NCBI GenBank assembly: GCA_027625915.1
Contig: JANTQA010000042.1
Span: 3,918,001 to 3,982,000 of the forward strand
Direction of reading: 5' to 3'
DNA from: Anaeramoeba flamelloides
Taxonomy: Eukaryota; Metamonada; Anaeramoebidae
DNA: 64,000 nt
Shown here: one piece after another, positions 1 to 9,542 of the stretch
Layout: each line of letters begins with the position of its first letter
How positions within the stretch are numbered: the first letter of the stretch is position 1
Made by a program: the position numbers and the translations under genes
Notes under the pieces: generated by a model
What the model saw: the letters and a program-made list of their open reading frames with translations, nothing else
Told to the model about the DNA's origin: nothing
The model's database searches: none

Positions 1-79
1 TTTAGGTCTCAATAAAATTACTAAAAAGTTTTTTTCCATTTCAGAATAAAAAATTTCACCGTAATGACTCGACCCTTAA
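1..79 (-). mobile_element. Family J element, terminal fragment
   Basis: The first 79 bases are the reverse complement of the left end of the J element at 14216-14928. Both share a block with TTTTTTCCATTTCAGAA and TTTCACCGTAATGACT and end in GACCCTTAA. The rest of the element lies outside the window. It is a non-autonomous DNA element with TTAA-type ends and no coding sequence. Confidence 0.75.
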
Positions 80-1134
80 AATAAATAATTCAAATTTTTA
101 ATTCTTAAAACCAGTTTAAATTATTAATTTACCTTTTTGAAGAATTGGGAATTTTGATTATTTATTCTAATTCTTGAGGTGTATTTTTTGGAAAGTTGAA
201 TGAAGATTTTGTTCCCTTTATTTTGCAACAAATAGTAAGGAAGTTTAATTTGTTGATTTTGTCTAAAAATATAATTTCCTATGGTGTTGTAAAGATAAAT
301 GGATTTTGTTTTGAAAGATAAACGAGAAAAATATAATTGGATAGCGAACTAAAAATTTTCATTTTTTAATTGGAATTTAATAGTATTCTAAACCTTGATT
401 TAAGATAAAAATTGTTCTTGGAAGGGCAACTTGGGGGTAAATTTACTCCTTATTTTTCAATTTTCAAATATATTTTTCGAATGATTAGGTTGTAATTTGG
501 AAATGGTATTTGAAATAGAAAAAGGAAAATTAAAATATAGTAAATACTTTTATAGGTTTTATTATTTCAGGACTATTCGAATTTTATGCTCAGTGAGGGT
601 TGAAATAAAATTCTATAAACAGAAAAAAAGCTTTAAAAGACAATTAATTGAGGAAAAGTCAAAATATTGCAATTTTTTGGATTTTTTAGATTTTTTAGAT
701 TTTGCTTGAAAATCATTTATTGATCCAAAAACTTTTTGAATTTCCCGAACAAAACAAGGCAAACTGAGAAAGCTATTTTTTTGATATTAAGAAAATGCTA
801 CTCCACTTTCTTTTCAAGTATATTTATACTCTCTCACTACACTCTAACATACTAGAAAAGAAAGTGGAGTGACATTTTCCTATGAAATTTTTTTCTTCAA
901 AATTTGTTGAGAATATTTGGATTTGATGAAGGAAAATTGTTTTTTGCCCAACTCAAAATTTTGCAAAAAAAACCTAAATTTTTCAAGTTAGCAAGATCCG
1001 TTAGATCAAGTTTCCACTAAGTCTATAAATATGTTTCTAGATGGAAAAATAGTATCCCCTAATCATAAAATTCAAATATTCCTTAATTATCAGTTTTTCT
1101 GTTTGGAATTGAAACCGGTTGATTATTTTTTTTA
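80..1134. other. Intergenic A+T-rich DNA
   Basis: No gene is seen. Reading frames here are no longer than chance predicts at this base composition. The one clear structure is the short hairpin at 796-886, listed separately. Confidence 0.6.
796..886. repeat. Short inverted repeat (hairpin)
   Basis: The left arm contains ACTCCACTTTCTTTTC and the right arm GAAAAGAAAGTGGAGT. They are almost perfectly complementary and separated by about 50 bp. The shape and motifs resemble the short G-family palindromes at 4625 and 42166. It is probably a tiny foldback or MITE remnant. Confidence 0.7.
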
Positions 1135-1312
1135 TTAAGGGACAAGTCTCTAAAATTTTTTTTTGACCAATTTCGAGATAAGGATTCCTTATCTAGAAAT
1201 ATGTTTAATATGAAAATAATTAGGGTCTTTTTCAAATCTAAGTAATTGACATAAAATTTTCTCAAACTCTATTAAATTTATGTAAAAAATTTTATAGAGA
1301 CTAGTTACTTAA
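1135..1312 (+). mobile_element. Family C MITE, copy 1
   Basis: The element starts TTAAGGGACAAGTCTCTA and ends with the inverted match TATAGAGACTAGTTACTTAA. The interior contains GACCAATTTCGAGATAAGG and AAGTAATTGACA, which recur in the copies at 6836, 15403 and 61162. It is about 180 bp and non-coding. The TTAA at each end may be the target duplication. Confidence 0.85.
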
Positions 1313-1931
1313 TGCCAAATATTCCTATTATTGAATATAATAGCTTATCACAAATATTCTCAAATCAAAGAATAAATAGTACAAAACAAAATAAACAATA
1401 TCTCAAATAAAAATCTATTTTTGAGAAAACTCTATTTAGTCTTAGAAATTGAAAAATGTGAAAAAAAAGTGAAAAAAAAGTGAAAATTTTCTCCAATTGA
1501 AAATTCAAATACCAGTTGATCATTTTGTGATTTAGTAAATTCCTAAGATGTCGGTTCGAATAACGATTTTATTTGTTAGAAACGTTCTCAATTAAATTTA
1601 TTTTTCATTGTTTTTGAAAATGCCAGTTTATTATTTTGGTTTATATGATTTTTGAGATGTGAACAAAAAAATATTGAGAAAGCAAAGTCAATGAAAATTT
1701 CAAAAGCTTTTTGGAATTTTTGATCTTGTTGTTTATTTATGAATGAGAGTGTTAATTATTTGATGTATATAATTTTTTTTGGTAAAATGTAGATGGTATG
1801 AAAATTTAGTAAATTTGATGATGAATTAAAATGATTGAAAAAAAGTTTCATCTTTGAGGGAATTTTGAAAAAGAAGTGGTTAGCACTCAAAAAATATATA
1901 AGAAGGTGAAAATAATATGTCTTTTTTAACT

Positions 1932-2004
1932 TCTTCCGTGGCGCAGTTGGCAGCGCAACAGACTGTTAATCTGGAGGTCGGTGGTTCGAGCCCACCCGGG
2001 AGAG
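1932..2004 (+). tRNA. tRNA-Asn (anticodon GTT)
   Basis: A full cloverleaf folds. The acceptor stem TCTTCCG pairs with CGGGAGA, including one G-U pair. The D arm has GCGC/GCGC stems around AGTTGGCA. The anticodon loop CTGTTAA carries GTT at 1965-1967. The T arm GGTGG-TTCGAGC-CCACC is perfect, and the discriminator base is G. The internal A box (around GGCGCAGTTGG) and B box (GGTTCGAGCCC) are intact, and there is no intron. The first base pair is U1-A72, and the outermost anticodon-stem pair is an A/G mismatch. Both are mildly unusual but do not disturb the fold. It should decode AAC and AAU. Confidence 0.96.
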
Positions 2005-2010
2005 TTTTTT
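2005..2010 (+). terminator. RNA polymerase III terminator of tRNA-Asn
   Basis: A run of six or more T directly follows the discriminator base of the tRNA. This is the usual pol III stop signal. Confidence 0.8.
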
Positions 2011-2685
2011 TTACATATAACCACTTTTTTTTATAAATTTCCTCAAGTACAACACTTCTACTAAAGGTCCTACAAGAAAGAAGTCCAAAAAAACATGTAT
2101 TTCGATTTTTTTTCTTAAAGTAGTCTAACAAATTGAAAAAAATTAGAATAAAAAAAAATCCAAAAATAAAAAATAATTTCACCTTTTCAATTTAACCATT
2201 TCTAAAAGTTATAAATTGACACTAAAACCTTTCTATAAACAAAATTTTTAAATTTCACAACATAAACCAATCTTCGACTCGTTTTCACGAATAAATAAAA
2301 TTTTTTTTTTTGAATTTTATTTTTTATTCGATCTTAAAATTCTCTCAAGTGAACAATCGATTTGACCTCTATTCAACACATTAGATTATTAAAAAGTTGT
2401 CTTAATCATACTAAAAAGGGATCTTAGACAATTCTTGTTTGTTTATAGTGATTTAAAAAGTAATTTGATTTGTCAAATTGTTGTAAAATAAAATTTTGAA
2501 ATTAATTCAGTTGTACTTTCATTTTTTTGTTATTTCAAGCCTGTTTAATTTATTTTAATTCTGATTTGAGTAAAATTAGAATTCCTGACTTTTTTTTTTG
2601 ATTATTTGTTTTTATTAAATATCTAATAGACTTTTTTTTGCACACTCACAAAAATTCATTTTTTCATTTTCTCTTTTGTTCCTTT

Positions 2686-3314
2686 TAAGGTTTACAATCC
2701 CTGGAATTTAAAAAAAGATTATCTTGTTGAGGGTGTAGTTACTTGATAGTTTTTCTTCTTAGCTGATCGATCTTGTTCTTGGTATGAGTTTTAAGAGTTG
2801 TTCAAAAAGGCAATTTTTGACAATTTATTTTTAATTTTTCAGAAATCCAAATTGAACGTATCAGATTAAAAGATTGGAGGTGTTTAAGAATAAATTTTGA
2901 TTTTTAGGTTGTAGAAGAAAATTTTGATTTACTATTTTTAGTCAATTAACCAAAATCAAAAAAACAATTAATTTTAAAAGCACCAAATAAAACCAAACCA
3001 AATTAAAAATTTCAACCAATAACCCAAAAAACACATTTTTATATAACTTTAGTCAATTGAACCAAACCTAATTAAAAATTTCAATCAACAATCCACAAAA
3101 CACATTTTTTTCTGAAACACCAGCAAATTTATCAACTCTTATACACTAAAATTCAGTTGTAGGAAAAATTAAATATAAAATGTCAAAAATACCTTTTTGA
3201 ATTACTATTAAAATTCAAACAAAGCAGAAGATCGATCAGCTAAGAACCAAAATAAACAAGCCACTACTCCCTACACAAGATAATTTTTTTTTAAATTCCA
3301 GGGATTGTAAACAT
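2686..3314. mobile_element. Family B palindromic MITE, copy 1
   Basis: The left end reads GGTTTACAATCCCTGGAATT, then AAGATTATCTTG and TTAGCTGATCGATCTTG. The right end carries the reverse complement (GATCGATCAGCTAAGAACC, CCAGGGATTGTAAAC). The arms are a few hundred bp around a short loop, so the whole element is one long hairpin. The cleanest relative is at 43963-44522. No reading frame is present. Confidence 0.85.
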
Positions 3315-3595
3315 TAAGGTTTATAATAAAAGAAATTGTAAAAACAAATATTTTACTTGGAATTTGACTTGACATTTAACTTTTTTTCCGATCGATCTTC
3401 TGCTTTGTTTGAATTTTAATAGTAATTCAAAAAGGTAATTTTTGACAATTTATATTGAATTTTTCCTACAACTGAATTTTAGTGTATAAGAGTTGATAAA
3501 TTTGCTGGTGTTTCAGAAAAAAATGTGTTTTGTGGATTGTTGATTGAAATTTTTAATTAGGTTTGGTTCAATTGACTAAAAGTTATATAAAAATG
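3035..3595. repeat. Near-identical 200-bp inverted arms between two B copies
   Basis: The block 3041-3240 and the reverse complement of 3392-3595 agree at all but a handful of positions, including AACACCAGCAAATTTATC and TTCAAACAAAGCAGAAGATC. This identity is much higher than between other B copies, so this inverted duplication or gene conversion is recent. Confidence 0.85.
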
Positions 3596-4225
3596 CAATT
3601 TTTTTGGTTTATAATTAAAATATTTATTTCCCTTTGGTTTTATTCGAATATTCTAAAAATTTATTATTTATTTTTTCAGGCAATTGTGGAAAAGAGAAAT
3701 AAATTTAGTAATTAAAAACCCAATATTAAATTTTTTTTATAACTTAAGTCAATTGAACCAAGCCAAATTACAGTCAGTTTCACTTTTAAGGCACAAACTT
3801 TCAACGAAATTTAAGGCACAAAAAAATCTCAAATTAAGGCACAAAATTTGGAATTTTTTTTTTTTACAATTTATTTTACTAGAATTTGAATTTTGTGCCT
3901 TAATTTGAGATTTTTATTGTACCTTAAATTTGGTTGAAAGTTTGTGCCTTAAAAGTGAAACTGACTGTAAAATTTTCAATCAACAATCCTCAAAAAACAG
4001 TTGTTCATTAAATACCTACCAATCTAGTCCTATTAGTATTTACATTCTTAAATTCAGATTTTGGAAAAAATTAAAAAAATAAATTGTCAAAAATAGCCTT
4101 TTTGTATGACTATTAAAAATTCATATCAAGTCAAAGATTGGTCAGCTTAGTATTAAATTAACAATCTAATACATCCTACACACGATAATATTTTTACGAA
4201 TTTCAGGATTTGTAAAAAATTAGAT
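3318..4225. mobile_element. Family B element, copy 2 (rearranged, carrying a D insertion)
   Basis: It abuts copy 1 in inverted orientation. Its left arm (about 3392-3595) matches the reverse complement of 3035-3240, and its right end (GATTGGTCAGCTTAG, ATTTCAGGATTTGTAAA at 4130-4215) matches the B terminus. A family D element is inserted at 3771-3967. The left terminus is less clear, so the start is approximate. Confidence 0.65.
3771..3967. mobile_element. Family D MITE, Tc1/mariner-like
   Basis: It starts CAGTCAGTTTCACTTTTAAG and ends with the inverted copy, about 80 bp per arm. TA dinucleotides flank it (3769-3770 and 3968-3969). TA target sites and a CAGT terminus are typical of Tc1/mariner elements. 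The arms contain three AAGGCACAAA repeats. It is about 197 bp, non-coding, and inserted into a B element. Confidence 0.85.
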
Positions 4226-4624
4226 ATTTGGAAATAGCGATTACCTTTAATATTAGAATATTCAGAACAAATCAACAAAGTGGTAGTTCATGTATATTAA
4301 CATTATAAATATAAATCATTTTCCAGTTAAAGGGGTCAAGTTGTAATGGGTATATTACATCTGTTTAAAGGGTTTGTATAGATACCAGAAGAAAAAATTT
4401 ATTTTGGAAATCAGTTTTTCACATTGTTGCAACATTTTTTCATTTCAATTTTTTTTAAAACCTAATTCAGTTGCAGAAAAAAAATTTTTTTTTATTGCAA
4501 GATCAATAGTCACTTGTTAAAAACGTGTTATTCTATGGTCACCGAAACCAGGAAAATATTGTTCTAAATCATATTGATTTCTATTGAAATTCTATTCGAT
4601 CTTTGATCTTGATATTTGATTAAT

Positions 4625-4757
4625 AAATGTGAAAAATTTTCACTTCATTTTCATTTCCTTTTTCAAATAGAGAATACAAATACCAATATACTTCGTTAAG
4701 GTAACTTATTTATAAAAGAAAAGTATAGAAAATGAAGTGAAAATTATTTCCTATTTA
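4625..4757. mobile_element. Family G short palindrome, copy 1
   Basis: The left end has GAAAAATTTTCACTTCATTTTC and the right end AGAAAATGAAGTGAAAATT, both followed by a TATTCAAATACCAG-like tail. Similar pairs with AAGTGAAAATTTTT occur near 42166 and 54911. It is a small non-coding foldback unit. Confidence 0.6.
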
Positions 4758-5209
4758 TTATTCAAATACCAGTGGAAGATCAAAACAAACATTCTTGTTT
4801 TTCTCAATAGGGCATATGAATTTGAGTTTTTCAATTTTTACGAAAATATATTGATTAATTGATTTAATTTTAGACGGGTTATCACCAATTTAATGAGTAT
4901 TATTCTCTTTATTTTTAATTTGTTCTTCAAAGGTCAATTATTTAAAACGTTGATATTTGAAAAATAATTTTGGGCACCTTTGGCAGAAATAAAGTTTAGA
5001 TTATCAATAATTTATGTCTTTTATTTGCTGGTACTTTGACATATTTCTGATAATATTATAAAATTTTAATAATTGGCAAATTGATGAGAATCAAAATTTT
5101 AAAAAAATTGTAATAAATAGAGAAAAATTTGTGTTTTTTGATAATACGGTGATCAAAATAACATGTGTACATGGAATATAATCCGTTTTTAAAAATATAA
5201 TCCGTCTTT

Positions 5210-5320
5210 TTTTTTCTTCTAGTTCCAAATACAACCCCCAATTTACTATTTAATAGTATACCTAAGTTCAAATCAATTTTGAAATTAGTACCCTGGATAT
5301 TTTCAGTAAAATTTAAATCA
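5210..5320. repeat. Family F dispersed repeat, copy 1
   Basis: About 110 bp containing AGTTCCAAATACAACCCCC, CAAATCAATTTTGAA and CTGGATATTTTCAG resemble 36262-36372. No terminal repeats were resolved. The copy directly borders the E element that begins at 5332. Confidence 0.55.
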
Positions 5321-5331
5321 TTAATGTAATA

Positions 5332-5795
5332 ACTGTTCAGAGAAAAATGGTTGGACAGAGAAAAAGGGTTGTACAGCAATTTTAATTGGGAACATCCCTG
5401 AAAATGATTTTTAATTTCAATGGTTTGTGAAATAACTAAAGAAAATTAACAATAATCTACTTATTAGAATAACGATTAATGAAATCCTACTTTTTCAAAA
5501 AGCTTATCTCTTATAATCTAAAGCAAGTTTAAAAATTACCATTTTCAGAATTAATAGTAAACTTTACTAAAGCGTGTATTTTTATTAAAATAGTATGATT
5601 TACTTTATGTTGTCAACCATTCAAATGGGTATTCTAACAAAAACCTCACATTAATGAACTTTTAACATATTTAAACCTGGATTTATATAAAAGTCAAATA
5701 GTTATTAATAGGACTTGATTTTCAATTTTACTAATGTTCCCAATAAAAAATAGTGTCTACCATTTTTCTGTGTCTAATATTTTTCTCTTAACAGT
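5332..5795 (-). mobile_element. Family E MITE, copy 1
   Basis: Terminal inverted repeats of about 75 bp begin ACTGTTCAGAGAAAAATG and end TTTCTCTTAACAGT, with GTTGGACAGAGAAAAA and AATTGGGAACAT inside the arms. The whole element is a reverse-complement match of 43397-43857, including the central CTTATCTCTTATAATCTAAA block. It is 464 bp and non-coding. Confidence 0.85.
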
Positions 5796-6250
5796 GAGTT
5801 GAAAATATTTCATAATTTTCTCAAATTTTTGATTTTTCGTTTAAAATAATTTTTAATTTTGAAATTAAAATATTTTTTAAGATAAATTTTTCCAATTTGA
5901 TCCTTTATTTTTCGAATTATTTTGTAAATAATAGAACTTTAAGAATCTAATATCATATTTAAATAGGGTTTTATTTTTGGTTTCTTTGATCGATTAATAC
6001 ATAGATCTTCTTTAACAAAAAACACGCTTTTTATTTTGAAGCCATGGATAAAAATTTTCTACACGCTTTATTTTAACAATCGAACCATATAAAATTCCTT
6101 AAAAGTAGATTACAATAAAAATATCGAAAAAATAATCTGATAGTTCCTTTATTATTTAAATTTTTTTATAAGAGAATCAAATTATATCTTTCTTTTATTT
6201 AATTGTTAAAGCTATTTTCAAAAATAATTGTTCGATTCATAAAAACTAGT

Positions 6251-6664
6251 ACATAAGTGTAAAAAGTGATGTCTAAATATTTTATGTTTTTTTTCTTAAA
6301 TTTGTTATTTTTCCAAAAACTATAAAACTTTTTCTTTGCGCCCCGATGAGAGAAGATTTTTCGTCAGTGACTTTGAGGTTTCTATGAGCAAAATATTTAT
6401 TTTAATAATAGAATAAAGATGTTTGTGGAAGAAACAGAACTTCAAAAATCGAAAATAATTTTAAGAAATCAAAACACAAAAACAACCCAAAACATTTTTA
6501 TTCTTTCAAAAAAAATTTTTTTTTCTGCTCTTAAGAATCCAAAAGTCCAGTAACAAGAAACCACTCCCGTCCGGGGGGGCATAGGTAAAGTTTTTTAGTT
6601 TTTGGAAAAATGACAAATTTCGTAAAAAAACTTAAAATATTTAGACATCACTTTTTGCACATGT
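6251..6664. mobile_element. Family O element with 95-bp inverted ends
   Basis: The left end GTGTAAAAAGTGATGTCTAA is mirrored by the right end TTAGACATCACTTTTTGCAC. Complementarity continues through TATTTTTCCAAAAACTATAA on the left. The interior has local G+C-rich patches (GCGCCCCGATGAGAG; CCGTCCGGGGGGGC), unusual in this window. About 410 bp, with no second copy seen and no coding sequence. Confidence 0.75.
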
Positions 6665-6835
6665 TATTTTAATTTGTGAATTAATCAGAAATTATTTTTA
6701 TTCGTCCAAACTCCCAATAATCAAATTCCCTCCCTAAAAAAACATTAACTAGAATTTCCAGAAGAGAAAACAAGAAATGATAATTTTATTTAAAAATTGA
6801 GATAATTTAAAATTGGTAACATAATTTAAGCGACT

Positions 6836-7005
6836 AATCTCTATTAAATTATTTTACCAAAAATTTAATAGAGATTGAAAAAAATTTTTGCCAATTACTT
6901 TGATTTGAAAAACCTGTTTATTTTCAATATCAAACATATATCTAGATAAGCAGTCCTTATTTAGAAATTGGCAAAAAAAAAAAATAATAGAAACTCTTCC
7001 CTTAA
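6836..7005 (-). mobile_element. Family C MITE, copy 2
   Basis: A minus-strand copy. It begins TTAAGCGACTAATCTCTATT and ends AGAAACTCTTCCCTTAA, with AATTACTTTGATTTGAAA and ATATCTAGATAAGCAGTCC inside, matching the reverse complement of the copy at 1135. Confidence 0.8.
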
Positions 7006-9369
7006 ACTTTTTATTGTGATTTGAAAATTTAAATGAAGATTTCACGATATTTTTTTTTTTTTCTGTATTTGTTGACTGTGGGAATTTAGAATATTATGAC
7101 ACTTTTTTTTTTATTTGTGAATTTGATTTTTGCAATTGAGATCTTTTTGATATTTATAAAATTTTTTGTGATTATGAAATTATTCAAAATTTGGTTTATA
7201 TAAATTACGGTTCTCGGGTATTTTTTGTTATTTAAATTTTCAAAACAGAGATCCTATATAAACTTTTTATTTTTTCTTTGATTTTTTTCAACCAAAACAA
7301 GTACAATTTCACAATCTACTTATTCATAAAAGATAACTCATTGAATAGGGAACAAGGCCATGTGAAATTACTTGGGCGTTTTAGGAAGAGTACTACGTCT
7401 AAAAGAAACTTTTTTCATCAATTAATAGTTTTTGGTATGTAATCTTTTTTGACAGAGAAACTACTTGATCTTCAAAAGGAATGTTTTCCATTTTTCCTAG
7501 CCTTTCCTGAAATTAATTTGGCAAAACATTTTCAAACAGTGACTTTGTTTAGCATATTTATCAAAACTCTTATTTTCAAATTAAAAAATGAAAATTTTGA
7601 GTTCACATTCCTAAAATATTTTTCAAATTTTAGAAGTCAATAGAAAATCTAAAGATCTTTACAAAATCATTTATAAAGGTTATTTATCGACAATAAAATA
7701 AAATTCTTTTGTTAACTCGAAGATAAAAATTTTTACTCTGCTAATTTAATTGTAACAGTAATAATTAATATTCTTTTTGGAACTTGAAATATAAAGTTGT
7801 ATATCCTGATAAATTCAAATAAATATCTGTAAAATTGTAACTTCATTTTCCTTTTTCAAATTTTTTTAGATATAGCAAGCTTTTGAATAAAGTATTCTAT
7901 TGGTTTAAATATAAAGAAACTTTATAAAATTAGTTGATCCTTCAAAATATTCTTTTTGTTGTGTTGTTTTTAAAAGTGGGGCTACAAGATTATCAAAATG
8001 TGAAATTGAATTAAACTTTTATTACATAAATTTGAATTTATCAGTATTAATTGGAAATTAGCAGTACTGTTGACTTTCACATCCAAGTTTTCAAGCGACC
8101 GTTGATACGAAACAGATTTACTTTATAGATATTAATTTTTCAGGTTTATTTAATCAGAATCACAAACATAAATATATTTGAAAATTGCAGTATTTTTTAC
8201 CCTAAAAACTTTCTCAAAATAGATTTTTTTGGTACTCCCTTCACAATGAGGATAAAATAACTTTTTAATTCACTTAATAAAAAAAAACTCGAGAACAATC
8301 CAAATTTCTAAACATGAACTCCAAAAATATTTCGTTGGTTAATATTCTACAACTGTCTCACATTGAAATTAATTGTTTTTACTTTTTATACGATAATTTT
8401 ACATCCCACCAAAACCTTATATACATACCATAGAACGATTTTTCGCACATCTTTCTTTGTATGTTTGTCTGAATTTTTTACTTACAAGATAAATATTAAA
8501 AAAAAAAAGGCCAAATTTTGAGTGATATACAAGTTTAATACTTTGAAATGGTATATTTATCTTTTAATTAATAATAAGATTCAGAAAAAATCTGGAAAAT
8601 ATTACTATCTTAACCTTTTCATTGCTGTAAAATAAAGTAAACAAGACAACCTATTCAGAGATCTTAGACTTGAAGCCAAAATCTTCTTTTTCGCAAACAA
8701 AAAAGAATGATTGATTGTAAAAAAAACACCATCTTTTTTCTCCTTAGATTTTGACCCTCAGAAGAATACGACAAGACCTAAAGTCACGTTCTCTTTCCTC
8801 TTGATTGTATAAGGTTAAATTCTCAATTTTTTTTTTTTAACAAAACCAAAAGCAAAAACACACCTAAAATAATAACCTTACTTTCCCTAATCAAAAAAAA
8901 ATTTTATTTTCACCTTTTTTGTAATTTTTTACAAAAAGAAGATGAAACGGAGAAAAATCATAAAAGTGGCTTGGTTTAGTCTAAATTCACGATTTTAGTC
9001 TTTGGTTTAAGATCATAATCTTAACTTCGGAATCTTAAAAACTAATAACCCTAGAATAACCTTAAAACCCCAATTTAAGAATAAGTTTTTATTTCCAGAG
9101 ATCTTTAAAAGAGATTTCTTAAATTTTTGAAAATTATTTTTTTGAGGATATTTTTATAACCCTTTTATCTTTGGAACATTGTATTATTTTAGCTAACTTG
9201 CCTCACTTAAAGTTTATTTTCATCATTAAATTTTTTTATTTGTTTAAAATTTGGTTAAATAAATTTCGAAAAAATAAAGAACATAAATTATATTGGGAAT
9301 GAAATTTTTCTCTCAACTAAAAAAAAAATTTGTCACAAAAAACAGATTGAGATTTTGAAAAACTGAGAA
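7006..9369. other. Intergenic DNA upstream of the PSP1 gene
   Basis: No gene is supported. The patch 8750-8815 (GACCCTCAGAAGAATACGAC and following) is richer in G+C than its surroundings and follows a CTCCTTAG acceptor-like string. It could be an untranslated exon or a small RNA, but nothing decides this. Confidence 0.45.
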
Positions 9370-9380
9370 CACCCCCAACA
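9370..9380 (+). promoter_or_regulatory. C-rich upstream box, possible promoter element
   Basis: CACCCCCAACA lies about 160 bp before the chosen start codon of the PSP1 gene. A very similar CACCCCCCCAACA lies upstream of the small gene at 40605-41156. C/G-rich boxes stand out in such A+T-rich DNA and are known promoter elements in dictyostelids. The regulatory role here is inference. Confidence 0.35.
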
Positions 9381-9542
9381 ATAAAACTCTTGTTTCGTGT
9401 ATTTTAATCAAGGATCTTAATTGTGATTCGAATTTATTTTTTTTAATCCCTTATCTTAATTTTCTCTTGGCTTTTTTCTAATTTTTTTTAATTTTTAATT
9501 TAAAAAGCTTTTCTTCTTCTTGTTATTTATTTTAGTTTGCTG

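Noticed and set aside
1880-2182. 100-codon minus-strand frame
   Set aside because: Its middle is the antisense of the tRNA-Asn gene, and the rest is low-complexity.
5056-5379. 107-codon minus-strand frame
   Set aside because: It spans the F repeat and the start of an E element. It has no recognisable motif, and the copy at 36262 does not keep the frame.
8750-8815. Possible small RNA or untranslated exon
   Set aside because: It is only a base-composition contrast. No box motifs, fold or matching splice partner were found.
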